Below, in pieces: positions 1-9,322 of a DNA stretch of 64,000 nucleotides. Origin of the DNA: Duganella sacchari (GTDB lineage Bacteria > Pseudomonadota > Gammaproteobacteria > Burkholderiales > Burkholderiaceae_D); contig NZ_FRCX01000015.1 of assembly GCF_900143065.1 (NCBI RefSeq), positions 1 to 64,000 on the forward strand, written 5' to 3'. The notes beneath the pieces were generated by a model. It was not told the origin of the DNA and searched no databases. It saw only the letters and a program-made list of their open reading frames with translations. Numbering within the stretch: the stretch's first letter is position 1; each line of letters starts with the position of its first letter. A program made the translations under genes and the position numbers.

Positions 1-2313
1 GAGACCAACGAGGAAGGCGAACCGGAAGATATCTCCCTGATGGACCACTACCAGCCGCTGACGCCGGTGCCGCCCTACCGCATCAGCGTACCGTCGCGCG
101 GGGTGTTTGCCGAGGCGGTGCAAGGCGCTTGCAATGCCTGCGAAAAAATCGAGACCGATCGCCTGCAGGACTGGAACCGCTTGCCCAACACCGACGAGCC
201 CACCGCGTTCCTGCCGGTGCAGACGCCGACCCCGCAGGTCACCGACTGGAAGGCGGCATTCAAGGACTTCACCACGCCGCTGGTCAGCATCCAGAACGCG
301 CCAGCGACACCAGCACCAGGCGCGGGCCTGGCTGGCCTGTCGGAGCTGCTGGGCAAGAGCGATGTGTTCAAGGACATCACGGGGCTCGACGGCAACCAGA
401 AAAACGTCATGGCGACCTATTTGTCGAACCAGGAGAACGCCAAGGCCTTCGCCCAGATGGCCAAGGACATGGCGATGCAGGCCCACAATACGCAGAACTC
501 CGACAAGATCATGGATTCGCTCAAGTCGGCCAAAGCCAGCGGCGCCATCAACCAGGACGACTACGGCAAGCTGGTCAAAGAACATTTGCAGCAGCAGATC
601 GACGGCGGCGAAACTGCCAAGAAAGAAGCGGAGGCAGCCAAGCCCACCAAGCCCACGCTCACCGATGCGGCAGTCAAGGCAGTCGAGCAAGGCAAGGACG
701 TCAAGGCGCAGAAAATCGACGCCGAAGGCAATGCGGAATCCGTCGATATCAGCGGTGGCAATGGCGACAATGTGCTGGCCAAAGCCGATGGCATCGTGCC
801 CAGGCTTAAGCAGGACAGCAGCAATACCTGCTGGGCGACAGCCGCCGCCATCATGGTCGGCTGGAAGCGCAACAAAGTCATGGCCGTCAAGGACGTCATG
901 ACGGAGGCGGGCGATGTGTATCTGCAAAAGTACCTGAATAACCAGGGCCTGGTCTCCAGCGAGAAAGCCGATTTCATCTCGACCTTGAAGATGACCGGCG
1001 AGGCGCCCGCCAACTACACGCTGCAGCAGTACATCGACTGGCTCACTACCTACGGACCGCTGTGGGTGACCACCGACTCCTCCGTGACCACCGGGCCGTT
1101 CTCGCCGCATGCGCGCATCCTGACCAGGATCACCGGCACGGGCACGCCAAATGGCACGGGCACCAAGTTCATCTTCGTCAACCCCGCCACGGGCAATGAA
1201 GAAACGGAGAACTTCCTCGACTTCATCGACGTGTTCGAACAAATGGTGACCGACAATGCCGACGATCAGCTATTTGTTCAAATCGTCCACTTTGAACAGG
1301 CGATCCAGCCATCGGGTGAAGGCTACCAGGTGCAAGGACCGTGGAATATCAACCAGCCCATCCACGAGAACATTTCGCTGGCGGCGCTGATCAACTGCAC
1401 CAGCAAGATCGTTCCCGCCGGGACCAAGGTCGGTTCGCCACAGGACGTCAATGAATTCCTGCGCGGCGTATTCTGGAACGACGATCCCGAAGTACTGCTG
1501 TTCGACGATAACAAATGGGACAACTGGGACTTCTCCAGCGGCATCACCTGGAAGAAGCATTTTGATGCCGCCGCCAAAGCTGCCAGCAATGATCTCAACA
1601 ACCTCACGGGGCGCTCGCATTACTGGGACCTGCAGTTTGTGCACGCCATGGCGTCGGCCGTCGGCGAAGATCCCAAGGACACGCGCGCCAAGATCCTGCT
1701 GTGGGCCGAGACCATGTACAAGTTTGCGGTCGGCGAAGGCATTTCCGCTGGCGATACGCTGAAGTCGATTCCGGTCACCAGCGCGTTTGGCGCCAGCACC
1801 TATTCGATGAATACATTCTTCACCGCTGCCAGCACGCCGTCCGAGACGCAAACCATCGGCTATCTGATCAACCGCGGCACCAGCTACGTCGCCGTCAACA
1901 ACGGCCGCCGTGCGATTGGGTCCCTGCTGCACCTGATCCAGGACTCGTATGCCAAAGGCCATGTCAAACGCACCTTGCTGAATCCGGGCGATCTGCTTGC
2001 CGGCAAAACGGACCAGTTCAAGCCCGGCACGTACGGCAAGTATGGCGACGTCGAGAACTTCCACTGCTATAAAGGACAGAACCATGCCGATCACGACAAG
2101 TACGACAACTTCGACGCCAGCAAACTGGATACCGGCAAGCTGGAGACCTTCAACCCATTAACCGGCAGCCGCGATGCGATAGACCAGTGCATGAAGCTGC
2201 TCGACTTCTGGAAGACAGGTACGCCGTACGCCAGCGGTCCCAAAGACCTGTTTGAAAACAAGATCTTCAAACTGTCCGGCGGTGCAACGCCAGCGGATGC
2301 GTTAGTGGACTAA
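1..2313 (+). CDS. Multidomain protein with papain-like protease region and PLC-like C-terminus (5' partial)
   Basis: The reading frame is open from base 1, so the gene starts outside the window; the first visible Met is at 40 and residue numbers below count from it. Residues 1-60 hold a PYRISVPSRGVF...CNACE segment, then a helical, charged linker to about 240. Residues 255-420 look like a papain-fold (C39/C70-like) cysteine peptidase: Cys264 in SSNTCWATAAAIM, His357 in SPHARIL and Asn381 in FVNPATG form a plausible triad. The C-terminal region (about 525-757) carries HLIQDSYAKGHVKR (His631, Asp635, His641) and a later HADHD (His682, His685), resembling zinc-dependent phospholipase C/nuclease-like helical domains. 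No signal peptide or membrane segment is visible in this part. The combination suggests a secreted effector, toxin or large surface protein, but that is inference; the missing N-terminus would decide. Confidence 0.6.
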   Translation, partial: ETNEEGEPEDISLMDHYQPLTPVPPYRISVPSRGVFAEAVQGACNACEKIETDRLQDWNRLPNTDEPTAFLPVQTPTPQVTDWKAAFKDFTTPLVSIQNAPATPAPGAGLAGLSELLGKSDVFKDITGLDGNQKNVMATYLSNQENAKAFAQMAKDMAMQAHNTQNSDKIMDSLKSAKASGAINQDDYGKLVKEHLQQQIDGGETAKKEAEAAKPTKPTLTDAAVKAVEQGKDVKAQKIDAEGNAESVDISGGNGDNVLAKADGIVPRLKQDSSNTCWATAAAIMVGWKRNKVMAVKDVMTEAGDVYLQKYLNNQGLVSSEKADFISTLKMTGEAPANYTLQQYIDWLTTYGPLWVTTDSSVTTGPFSPHARILTRITGTGTPNGTGTKFIFVNPATGNEETENFLDFIDVFEQMVTDNADDQLFVQIVHFEQAIQPSGEGYQVQGPWNINQPIHENISLAALINCTSKIVPAGTKVGSPQDVNEFLRGVFWNDDPEVLLFDDNKWDNWDFSSGITWKKHFDAAAKAASNDLNNLTGRSHYWDLQFVHAMASAVGEDPKDTRAKILLWAETMYKFAVGEGISAGDTLKSIPVTSAFGASTYSMNTFFTAASTPSETQTIGYLINRGTSYVAVNNGRRAIGSLLHLIQDSYAKGHVKRTLLNPGDLLAGKTDQFKPGTYGKYGDVENFHCYKGQNHADHDKYDNFDASKLDTGKLETFNPLTGSRDAIDQCMKLLDFWKTGTPYASGPKDLFENKIFKLSGGATPADALVD

Positions 2314-2330
2314 GTAGTGGAATCGCCTTC

Positions 2331-2361
2331 GGGGCAGCGCACGCATCAGCAGCGCTGTCCC
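2331..2361. terminator. Possible bidirectional hairpin between convergent genes
   Basis: GGGGCAGCGC (2331-2340) pairs with GCGCTGTCCC (2352-2361) with one mismatch and an 11-base loop, between the stops of the protease-like gene and the ZIP transporter. No clear T-run follows on either strand, so intrinsic termination is only possible. Confidence 0.35.
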
Positions 2362-2373
2362 GGAGCTTGTGTA

Positions 2374-3126
2374 TCAGTGATGGCCGCCGACCAGGAACAC
2401 CACAATGGCCACGCCAGTGGCGATCAGCAGTACCTGCGGCACGGATTCGCGCAGCGTCGCACGGCGCTGCATCTGCGGCATCAGGTCGCTGACGGCGATA
2501 TAGATGAAGCCGGACGAGGCAAACACCAGCACATAGGGAATCAGGCTGCTGGCGCGGTCCAGCGTGTAGTAGCCCAGCAGGCCGCCGGCAATCGCCAGCA
2601 GGCTGCACAGCAGGTTGTAGACATAGGCGCGTGTGCGCGAGAAGCCCGCATTCAGCAGCACGATGAAATCGCCGATCTCCTGCGGGATCTCGTGCGCGAT
2701 GATGGCCAGGCCGGTCACCAGGCCCAGTTCCGGGTTGGCCAGGAAGGCTGCCGCAATCAGGATGCCGTCGGTGAAGTTATGCATGCCATCGCCCACCAGG
2801 ATCATCCAGCCCGCCTTGCCGGCCTCGCTCTTGTCATGGCCGTGATGGTGGTGGTGGCCGTCATGCTCATGATGGTGCGAATGGCGCAGGATGGCCAGCT
2901 TTTCAAGCAGGAAGAACGCCAGCAGGCCGCCCAGCAGGGTGGCAAACAGGCTGCGCGCGCTGGCCTGCGATTCAAACGCCTCCGGCAAGGCATGCAGCAG
3001 CGAAGTCGATAGCATAATGCCAACCGACAGGCTGACCATGCGCTCGACGACTTTGGACAGCAGCGTAAACGAGAACACGGCTGCCGCAGTGATGCTCACT
3101 ACGCCAGCCAGTGTGGTCGCTAACAA
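2374..3126 (-). CDS. ZIP family divalent metal transporter
   Basis: Inner-membrane transporter of the ZIP (Zrt/Irt-like) family, expected to import zinc, iron or other divalent metals. Several hydrophobic helices are visible. A cytoplasmic-type histidine loop (about residues 82-97, HHHEHDGHHHHHGHD) precedes the ZIP signature helices with GDGMHNFTDGI and AHEIPQEIGDF, whose His, Asp and Glu residues form the family metal site. The start is uncertain: the coordinate given uses TTG at 3124-3126, but reading upstream the frame continues as I-D-P-V-L-I-S-I, matching the usual MDPVL-type N-terminus, and an AGAGG ribosome site lies seven bases before an ATC codon at 3148-3150. No ATG exists in this frame before the upstream stop. 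The gene is convergent with the protease-like gene and has no obvious operon partner. Confidence 0.88.
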   Translation of the reverse strand: MLATTLAGVVSITAAAVFSFTLLSKVVERMVSLSVGIMLSTSLLHALPEAFESQASARSLFATLLGGLLAFFLLEKLAILRHSHHHEHDGHHHHHGHDKSEAGKAGWMILVGDGMHNFTDGILIAAAFLANPELGLVTGLAIIAHEIPQEIGDFIVLLNAGFSRTRAYVYNLLCSLLAIAGGLLGYYTLDRASSLIPYVLVFASSGFIYIAVSDLMPQMQRRATLRESVPQVLLIATGVAIVVFLVGGHH

Positions 3127-3242
3127 TATGGAAATGAGTACGGGATCGATGTTATAGCCTCTGGTACCTGGAGCCGCGCACGCTGCTGCGCAAGCCGGGG
3201 CGCTATTTTACCGCCCGGCATGCTTTTCTGCTTAAAAACCCG

Positions 3243-4127
3243 TCAATTAACGCCGTTTTGCCTGAACCAGGCTAGTGTACGCTGCCAGCCATCTTTGGCA
3301 TCCGCCTCCACATAGCTGGGTCGGTAGTCCGCATGGAAGGCATGGCCAGAGTTGGGATAGATCACAAACGCCGATTTGCTCGGTCCCAGCGCCAGCGCCG
3401 TTTCCATGGCCGCAACCGAGTCCTGCGGAATACCTGTGTCCTTGGCGCCGTACAGGCCCAGCACCGGGACTTTCAGAGTGCCAGCAACATCGATTGGGTG
3501 CCTGGGAAAGTTGGCGTTGACGTCCCCCTTGAGCCGTCCATACCACGCCACGCCGGCTTTAATCGCAGGGTTATGCGCCGCATACAGCCAGGTAATGCGG
3601 CCGCCCCAGCAGAAACCGGTGATGGCGATTTTGTCGCCGTTGCCGCCGTTGGTCCTGGCCCAATCCACCACCGCGTCGAGGTCGGCAAACACCTGCTCAT
3701 CGGGGGTTTTGGCAATGATGTCGCGCTGCAGATCGGCGATGGAGGCCACCTTGGTGGCATCGCCCTGGCGCACGAACAGGTCCGGCGCCAGCGCCAGATA
3801 GCCTTGCTTGGCAAAGCGCCGTGCGACGTCGGCAATGTGTTCATGCACGCCGAAGATTTCCGACACCACCAGGATAACCGGCAGCTTGGTCTTGCCTTCC
3901 GGCTGCGCGCGGTAGACGGGCACGTTCTGGCCATGGACGGTGACGGTGATGGTGCCAGCGGTCAGGCCGGCCGTGTCGGTCTTGACGACGTTTTGCGCCA
4001 TCACCGGCAAGGTCGCGGCGGCAAAGCCGCTACCCAGTGCGACCTTGAGAAAGTCACGGCGGTCAAGGCCATCCGACAAACTGGTTTTATCCAGCAAACT
4101 CTCCGCATCACGCATCAAATCGTCCAT
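3243..4127 (-). CDS. Dienelactone hydrolase family protein, Tat-type signal
   Basis: Alpha/beta hydrolase of the dienelactone hydrolase family (carboxymethylenebutenolidase-like; true substrate unknown). The N-terminus has a twin-arginine motif, DRRDFLKVALGSG (residues 22-34), followed by an Ala-rich stretch ending around VMAQ, as in periplasmic members. The catalytic set is intact: Cys173 in GFCWGG, Asp230 in YGAKD, His262 in SGHAFH, and Glu90 in VVSEIFG, which positions the nucleophile in DLH. Length (294 aa) fits a 240-residue hydrolase plus export leader. It lies 55 bases downstream of polA on the same strand and has a GGAGGG ribosome site before the ATG, so read-through from polA or an own promoter are both possible. 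Confidence 0.88.
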   Translation of the reverse strand: MDDLMRDAESLLDKTSLSDGLDRRDFLKVALGSGFAAATLPVMAQNVVKTDTAGLTAGTITVTVHGQNVPVYRAQPEGKTKLPVILVVSEIFGVHEHIADVARRFAKQGYLALAPDLFVRQGDATKVASIADLQRDIIAKTPDEQVFADLDAVVDWARTNGGNGDKIAITGFCWGGRITWLYAAHNPAIKAGVAWYGRLKGDVNANFPRHPIDVAGTLKVPVLGLYGAKDTGIPQDSVAAMETALALGPSKSAFVIYPNSGHAFHADYRPSYVEADAKDGWQRTLAWFRQNGVN

Positions 4128-4182
4128 ACCTACCCTCCGTTTGTAGAAGAAGCGTCATTCCCGCAGGCGCGGGGACGACGGA

Positions 4183-6942
4183 TTAGTGTGCCTGATCCCA
4201 ATTGCTGCCGACGCCCACTTCGGCAATCAGCGGCACTTTCAGCTTGGCCACGCCGGCCATCAGTTCCGGCAGCTTCTGCTTGACGAGTTCCAGTTCCGCG
4301 TCCGGCACTTCCAGCACCAGCTCGTCGTGTACCTGCATGATCATTTTGGTCTGCAGCTGTCCGGTTTCCAGCCAGTCCTGCACTGCGATCATGGACAGCT
4401 TGATCAGGTCCGCCGCCGTGCCTTGCATCGGCGCGTTGATGGCGGCGCGTTCGGCGCCCTGGCGGCGCGGGCCGTTAGGCGAATTGATCTCCGGCAGCCA
4501 CAGGCGGCGGCCAAACACAGTTTCCACATAGCCGCGCGCCTTGGCTTGCAGGCGCGTGTCGTCCATATACTGCTTGACGCCCGAGAAGCGCGCGAAGTAA
4601 CGCTCGATATAGCTCTGCGCTGCGGCACGCTCGATGCCCAGATTGCCCGCCAGGCCAAAGGCGCTCATGCCGTAGATCAGGCCGAAGTTAATCACCTTGG
4701 CGTAGCGGCGCTGCTCGCTCTCGACCGATTCCGGCGCCACGCCAAAGATTTCAGCGGCAGTGGCGCGGTGAATGTCCACGCCATCGGCAAACGCGCGCAG
4801 CATGTTCTCGTCTTCCGAAATGTGCGCCATGATGCGCAGTTCGATCTGCGAATAGTCGGCCGAGACGATGTGCGAACCGGCCGGCGCCACAAACGCTTCA
4901 CGGATGCGGCGGCCTTCCTTGGTGCGGATCGGGATGTTCTGCAGATTGGGATCGTTGGACGCCAGACGGCCCGTTACCGCTACCGCCTGCGCGTAGTTGG
5001 TGTGCACACGCCCCGTGTCCTTGTTGATCCCTTTCGGCAGCTTGTCGGTATAGGTCGACTTGAGTTTGGACAGGCTGCGGTATTCCAGCAGCACTTTCGG
5101 CAGCGGGTAGTCTTCCGCCAGCTTTTGCAGCACTTCCTCGTCGGTGGACGGGGCGCCGCTCGGGGTCTTCTTCACCACCGGCAGCTTGAGCTTCTCAAAG
5201 AAGATCTCGCCGATCTGCTTGGGCGAGCCCAGATTGAACGGCTGCTCCGCCAGCTCGTGCGCCTTGGCTTCCAGCTCGACGATGCGCGCGCCCAGTTCAG
5301 CCGACTGCTGCTCCAGCAGCGCAGCGTCGATCTGCACGCCGTTGCGCTCGATCTTCTGCAGCACCACGGCGGTCGGCAGTTCGATCTGGCGGTAGATGAA
5401 GTTGAGCTTGTCATCCTTCTCCACTTCACCAATCATGTTCTGGTGCAGGCGTAGCGTGATGTCGGCATCTTCCGCCGCGTAGGCGGTGGCGCGGTCGAGC
5501 GCCACCTGGTCGAAGGTAATCATGCTGGCGCCCTTGCCGCACACATCCGAGAACGGAATCGTGGTGTGGTTCAGGTGGCGCAGCGCCAGGCTGTCCATGT
5601 CGTGCGTGCGGTGCGATTCAAACACGTACGATTCCAGCAGCGTATCGTGATGGATGCCTTGCAGGCGCACGCCGTGGTTGGCAAAGATATGGCTGTCGTA
5701 CTTGAGGTTCTGGCCGACCTTGAGCTTGCTGGCGTCTTCCAGCCATGGCTTGAGCCGGGCCAGCACGTGTTCGCGCTCGAGCTGCACCGGCACGCCCTGG
5801 TAGGCGTGCGCCACCGGGATGTAGCACGCTTCGCCCGCCTTGACCGACAGCGAAATGCCGACCAGCTGCGCCGTCATCGGCTCCAGCGAGGTGGTTTCCG
5901 TATCGACGGCGGTCAACTCGGCGGTATTGATTTTGGCGATCCAGCTGTCCAGCTGCGCTTCGGTCAGCACGGTTTCGTACTCGGTGGCGACCGGCTCGGC
6001 AAACAGGTCGCCGGTGGCGGACACGGCGCCGCCGACCGGTGCGTCCAGCGCAGCCTTGGCGGCGGGCGCGGCGGCGCCGGCAGCGGAGCTCAGTTCACGC
6101 AGCAAGGTCTTGAAGCCGTATTTGGCAAAGAACGCCTGCAGCGCTTCCTTGTCTTCAGCGCGTGCGGTCAGCGATTCGGTGATCGATACCATGTGGCCGG
6201 ACAGGTCGCAGTCCAGTTTGACGGTAATCAGTTCGCGGCCTTTCGGCAGCCATTCCAGCGCGTCGCGCAGGTTCTGGCCGACCGCACCGGTGATGTTGGC
6301 GGCGTTGGCCATTACGCCGTCCAGCGAGTCGTACTGGGTCAGCCACTTGAGCGCCGTTTTCGGACCGCACTTGGTCACGCCCGGCACGTTGTCGACGGTG
6401 TCGCCGATCAGGGTCAGGTAGTCGATGATGCGGTTGGGCGGCACGCCAAACTTGGCCAGCACGCCCGCCTCGTCCATCTTCTCGTTGGTCATGGTGTTGA
6501 TCAGCATGACTTGCGGATTGACCAGCTGCGCCAGATCCTTGTCGCCGGTGGACACCACCACATTCATGCCGGCCTTGGCGGCATCGGCCGACAGCGTACC
6601 GATCACGTCGTCCGCCTCCACGCCTTCCACCATCAGGATCGGCCAGCCCATGGCTTTGACCGCCTCGTGGATGGGCTCGATCTGCAGGCGCAGGTCGTCC
6701 GGCATCGACGCACGCGTGGCCTTGTATTCCGGGTACATCTCGTCACGGAAAGTCTTGCCCTTGGCGTCGAACACGCAGGCGATGTAGGCGGCCGGAAAGT
6801 CCGCACGCAGACGGCGCAGCATATTGACCATGCCGTGCATGGCGCCGGTCGGATGGCCGTCCGGGCTGCGCAGGTCTGGCAGCGCGTGGAACGCGCGGTA
6901 AAGATAGCTGGAGCCGTCTACTAACAACAGGGTATTTTGCAT
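4183..6942 (-). CDS. polA: DNA polymerase I
   Basis: Family A polymerase that fills gaps in repair and removes Okazaki RNA primers. Domains in order: 5' nuclease with H3TH region (about 1-290; DGSSYLYRAFHA start, GDTVDNVPGV near 180), a short Ala-rich linker, a 3'-5' exonuclease domain, and the polymerase domain. The exonuclease motif DTET (347-350) and later NLKYD and YAAEDAD motifs are present, so proofreading should be active. Polymerase motif A (SADYSQIELR), motif B (RRYAKVINFGLIYG) and motif C (VHDE, 871-874) are intact. Length 919 aa is normal. It is divergent from the DUF2782/thrB run across a 200-base spacer. Confidence 0.98.
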   Translation of the reverse strand: MQNTLLLVDGSSYLYRAFHALPDLRSPDGHPTGAMHGMVNMLRRLRADFPAAYIACVFDAKGKTFRDEMYPEYKATRASMPDDLRLQIEPIHEAVKAMGWPILMVEGVEADDVIGTLSADAAKAGMNVVVSTGDKDLAQLVNPQVMLINTMTNEKMDEAGVLAKFGVPPNRIIDYLTLIGDTVDNVPGVTKCGPKTALKWLTQYDSLDGVMANAANITGAVGQNLRDALEWLPKGRELITVKLDCDLSGHMVSITESLTARAEDKEALQAFFAKYGFKTLLRELSSAAGAAAPAAKAALDAPVGGAVSATGDLFAEPVATEYETVLTEAQLDSWIAKINTAELTAVDTETTSLEPMTAQLVGISLSVKAGEACYIPVAHAYQGVPVQLEREHVLARLKPWLEDASKLKVGQNLKYDSHIFANHGVRLQGIHHDTLLESYVFESHRTHDMDSLALRHLNHTTIPFSDVCGKGASMITFDQVALDRATAYAAEDADITLRLHQNMIGEVEKDDKLNFIYRQIELPTAVVLQKIERNGVQIDAALLEQQSAELGARIVELEAKAHELAEQPFNLGSPKQIGEIFFEKLKLPVVKKTPSGAPSTDEEVLQKLAEDYPLPKVLLEYRSLSKLKSTYTDKLPKGINKDTGRVHTNYAQAVAVTGRLASNDPNLQNIPIRTKEGRRIREAFVAPAGSHIVSADYSQIELRIMAHISEDENMLRAFADGVDIHRATAAEIFGVAPESVESEQRRYAKVINFGLIYGMSAFGLAGNLGIERAAAQSYIERYFARFSGVKQYMDDTRLQAKARGYVETVFGRRLWLPEINSPNGPRRQGAERAAINAPMQGTAADLIKLSMIAVQDWLETGQLQTKMIMQVHDELVLEVPDAELELVKQKLPELMAGVAKLKVPLIAEVGVGSNWDQAH

Positions 6943-6980
6943 AGGGAAACTAGATGAGGGTGCTTGGCCTTGAATGCAAC

Positions 6981-6989
6981 ATTATCGCA
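6981..6989 (-). promoter_or_regulatory. Extended -10 promoter candidate for polA
   Basis: On the minus strand the bases read TGCGATAAT, matching the extended -10 pattern TGnTATAAT. It lies 39 bases before the polA ATG. No good -35 hexamer is at the standard distance, as is usual for extended -10 promoters. Confidence 0.5.
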
Positions 6990-7142
6990 GGTTTTGGTCC
7001 CCCGCCGCCGGCGCCACAATGTTTTCACAACGACAATAGCCGCCCCGACCACAGAGGGAAAGCCCAGCGATGCGTGTCTGTTTGTTACAATGGACCATAC
7101 ATAAAAATTCTGCGGCTTTTTCTCTGCTAAAGGCGATCCATC

Positions 7143-7544
7143 ATGAAGCGCATTTCCGTTCTCCTCCTGACACTGGTCGCCCATGCGGCGTTTGCACAGT
7201 CGACTCCGAGCCAGGCGCCGCCCAAGCTGGAAAAAATCGAAGAAATTGCCGACGATCCCATCACTGTCACCGCCAAACCCGGCACCGAAGGCAAAATCAC
7301 GGAAAAACGCGACAACAGCGGCAACGTGACCGAAGCGACCGTCAAAAGCGGCCCGAGCACCTACACCCTACGTCCCAACCACCCGGCCGGCACCGCCCTG
7401 CCCGGTGATGCACTGGGCAGCAGCAACCGCGGCCCGCAATGGACGATCATGGAATTTGACATCGGCAAGAAGAAAAAGAAAACCACAGACGAAGACAGCG
7501 CGCCGGAAACCAACGCGCCGCCATCTCCGCCTGCCGCCAAATAA
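7143..7544 (+). CDS. DUF2782 domain exported protein
   Basis: Small periplasmic protein of unknown function. Residues 1-19 form a signal peptide (MKRISVLLLTLVAHAAFAQ, cleavage after AFA likely). The middle matches the DUF2782 family: it starts EKIEEIADDP, has an NVTEATVKSG beta stretch, and ends in the RGPQWTIMEFD segment. The C-terminus is Lys- and Pro-rich and probably disordered. In Burkholderiales this family commonly sits between polA and the homoserine kinase gene, as here; thrB follows 51 bases later and is probably co-transcribed. Confidence 0.85.
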   Translation: MKRISVLLLTLVAHAAFAQSTPSQAPPKLEKIEEIADDPITVTAKPGTEGKITEKRDNSGNVTEATVKSGPSTYTLRPNHPAGTALPGDALGSSNRGPQWTIMEFDIGKKKKKTTDEDSAPETNAPPSPPAAK

Positions 7545-7595
7545 CCCTACGCCGGCCTGCACGCCGCAGGCCGTCACCAACCACCCTATTCGCAC

Positions 7596-8552
7596 ATGGC
7601 AGTCTTTACCCCGGTATCGCTGGACGATGTCTCCCAGTGGATCACCCAATTCCCGCTCGGCCAGGCGCTTGAGCTCAAAGGCATCAGTTCCGGCATCGAG
7701 AACAGCAATTTCTTCCTCACCACCGAACGTGGCGAGTATGTGCTCACCCTCTTTGAAAACCTGTCGTTTGAGCAGCTGCCGTTTTACCTCAAGCTGATGC
7801 ACCACCTGGCCGCCCACGGTGTGCTGGTGCCGGCCCCGATCGCCAACGACCAAGGCGAGCTGATCGTTGCACTGCACGGCAAGCCCGCGTCCATCGTCAC
7901 CAAGCTCGCCGGCCGCTCGCAAATGGCGCCGCAGCCGGTGCATTGCGCCGCAGTGGGCGCCATGCTGGCGAAAATGCATCTGGCCGGCCGCGACTACCCA
8001 CTCCAGCAGCCCAACCTGCGCGGGCTGGAATGGTGGCATGCAACCACGCCCGAGGTCCTGCCCTATATTCCGGCCGACAAGGCACAGCTGCTCAAGGCCG
8101 AAGTGCACTACCAGGAAACCTTTGCCGCCTGCGAAACCTATAAGCAGTTGCAGCGCGGTCCCGTGCACGCCGACCTGTTCCGCAACAACGTGATGTTTGA
8201 GGGCGAACGTCTGACCGGCTTCTTCGATTTCTACTTTGCCGGCTGCGACACCTGGCTGTTCGATGTGGCCGTCACCGTCAACGACTGGTGCATCGACCTC
8301 GACACCGGCGTACTCGATGCGGCCCGTGTGCGCGCCATGCTGGACGCCTACCATGCCGTGCGGCCGTTCACCGAAGCCGAACAGCACGCCTGGCAGACCA
8401 TGCTGCGCGCCGGCGCGCTGCGCTTCTGGCTGTCGCGCCTGTATGACTACTATCGTCCGCGCGAAGCGGAAATCCTGACACCGCACGATCCCGGCCATTT
8501 CGAGCGCATCCTGCGGGAACGCATCGCCACCCCGGCGCCGGAGCTGTTCTGA
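7596..8552 (+). CDS. thrB: Homoserine kinase (type II, APH-like)
   Basis: Phosphorylates L-homoserine in threonine biosynthesis. It belongs to the aminoglycoside-phosphotransferase-like ThrB family of proteobacteria, not the GHMP family of E. coli. The N-terminus MAVFTPVSLDDVSQW and the GIENSNFFLTTERG nucleotide loop are typical. The catalytic loop is HADLFRNNVMF (Asp as base, Asn as magnesium ligand), followed by a metal-binding FFDFYFAG. Length 318 aa is the usual size. Its TGA overlaps the next gene's ATG by one base (TGATG), indicating translational coupling. Confidence 0.95.
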   Translation: MAVFTPVSLDDVSQWITQFPLGQALELKGISSGIENSNFFLTTERGEYVLTLFENLSFEQLPFYLKLMHHLAAHGVLVPAPIANDQGELIVALHGKPASIVTKLAGRSQMAPQPVHCAAVGAMLAKMHLAGRDYPLQQPNLRGLEWWHATTPEVLPYIPADKAQLLKAEVHYQETFAACETYKQLQRGPVHADLFRNNVMFEGERLTGFFDFYFAGCDTWLFDVAVTVNDWCIDLDTGVLDAARVRAMLDAYHAVRPFTEAEQHAWQTMLRAGALRFWLSRLYDYYRPREAEILTPHDPGHFERILRERIATPAPELF

Positions 8553-9322
8553 TGGAAAAACTCCCCGCACGCGTCGGCTGGCTCTGGGTGAAGCAAGGTC
8601 TGGACGTATTCCGCAAGCAGCCGGGCGCGTTGATGGCCCTGTTCTTCAGCTGCATGTTCATCGCCATGCTGTCGCTGTTCATTCCCCTGGTGGGCGGCAT
8701 GGCGCCTGTGGTGCTGGCGCCGCTGTTCAGCGTGGCGCTGCTGCAAGCCTGCGCCGACATCGACCAGGGCCAGCGCGCATTGCCGAACCTGGCGCTGGCC
8801 GGTTTCCGCAAGCCGGTGCGCAAGCCCTTGTTGTTGCTGGGCGTGATCTACCTGCTGGTGATGATGCTGTCGATGATGCTGCTGACCTTGCTCGACGATG
8901 GTGTGCTGCTCAAAATGGCCACGCGCCAGATTCCGATGGACCAGGAGCTCATTGAAAAATCGCGCAGCGCGCTGTTCATTTCGTCGGTGGTGTACATGGT
9001 CGGCTGGATGCTGAGCTGCCTGGCCGCGCCGCTGATCTACTGGCAGAAAATGACGCTTGGCAAAGCGCTGTTCTTCAGCGTGGTCACGGTGAGCCGCGAC
9101 ATCAAGGCCTTCCTGACCACGGCCGTGTCGCTGTTCCTGATGTTCCAGATCCTGACGGCCATTCCGGTACTGCTGTTCAGTTCCGCGCAAATTGAATTGA
9201 CGGCCATCTTCACCATCTTCCTGATGATGATAGTGCTGATGCATTGCACGCTGTATGCCAGCTACCGCCAGATCTTCGGCACGCCGGACGCCTCGCCGGC
9301 ACGGTCCAAGGAGACGCCTTGA
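8552..9322 (+). CDS. BPSS1780-family inner-membrane protein
   Basis: Multi-pass membrane protein of about 256 residues matching the uncharacterised BPSS1780 family of Burkholderiales (LPARVGWLWVKQGLDVFRKQPGAL start). Hydrophobic helices are visible near residues 25-65, 90-115, 145-170 and 185-235. A conserved QACADIDQGQ segment lies in the first third. There is no enzymatic motif. It is coupled to thrB by a one-base overlap and to the next gene by a four-base TTGA overlap, so the four genes form one operon. Function unknown. Confidence 0.82.
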   Translation: MEKLPARVGWLWVKQGLDVFRKQPGALMALFFSCMFIAMLSLFIPLVGGMAPVVLAPLFSVALLQACADIDQGQRALPNLALAGFRKPVRKPLLLLGVIYLLVMMLSMMLLTLLDDGVLLKMATRQIPMDQELIEKSRSALFISSVVYMVGWMLSCLAAPLIYWQKMTLGKALFFSVVTVSRDIKAFLTTAVSLFLMFQILTAIPVLLFSSAQIELTAIFTIFLMMIVLMHCTLYASYRQIFGTPDASPARSKETP

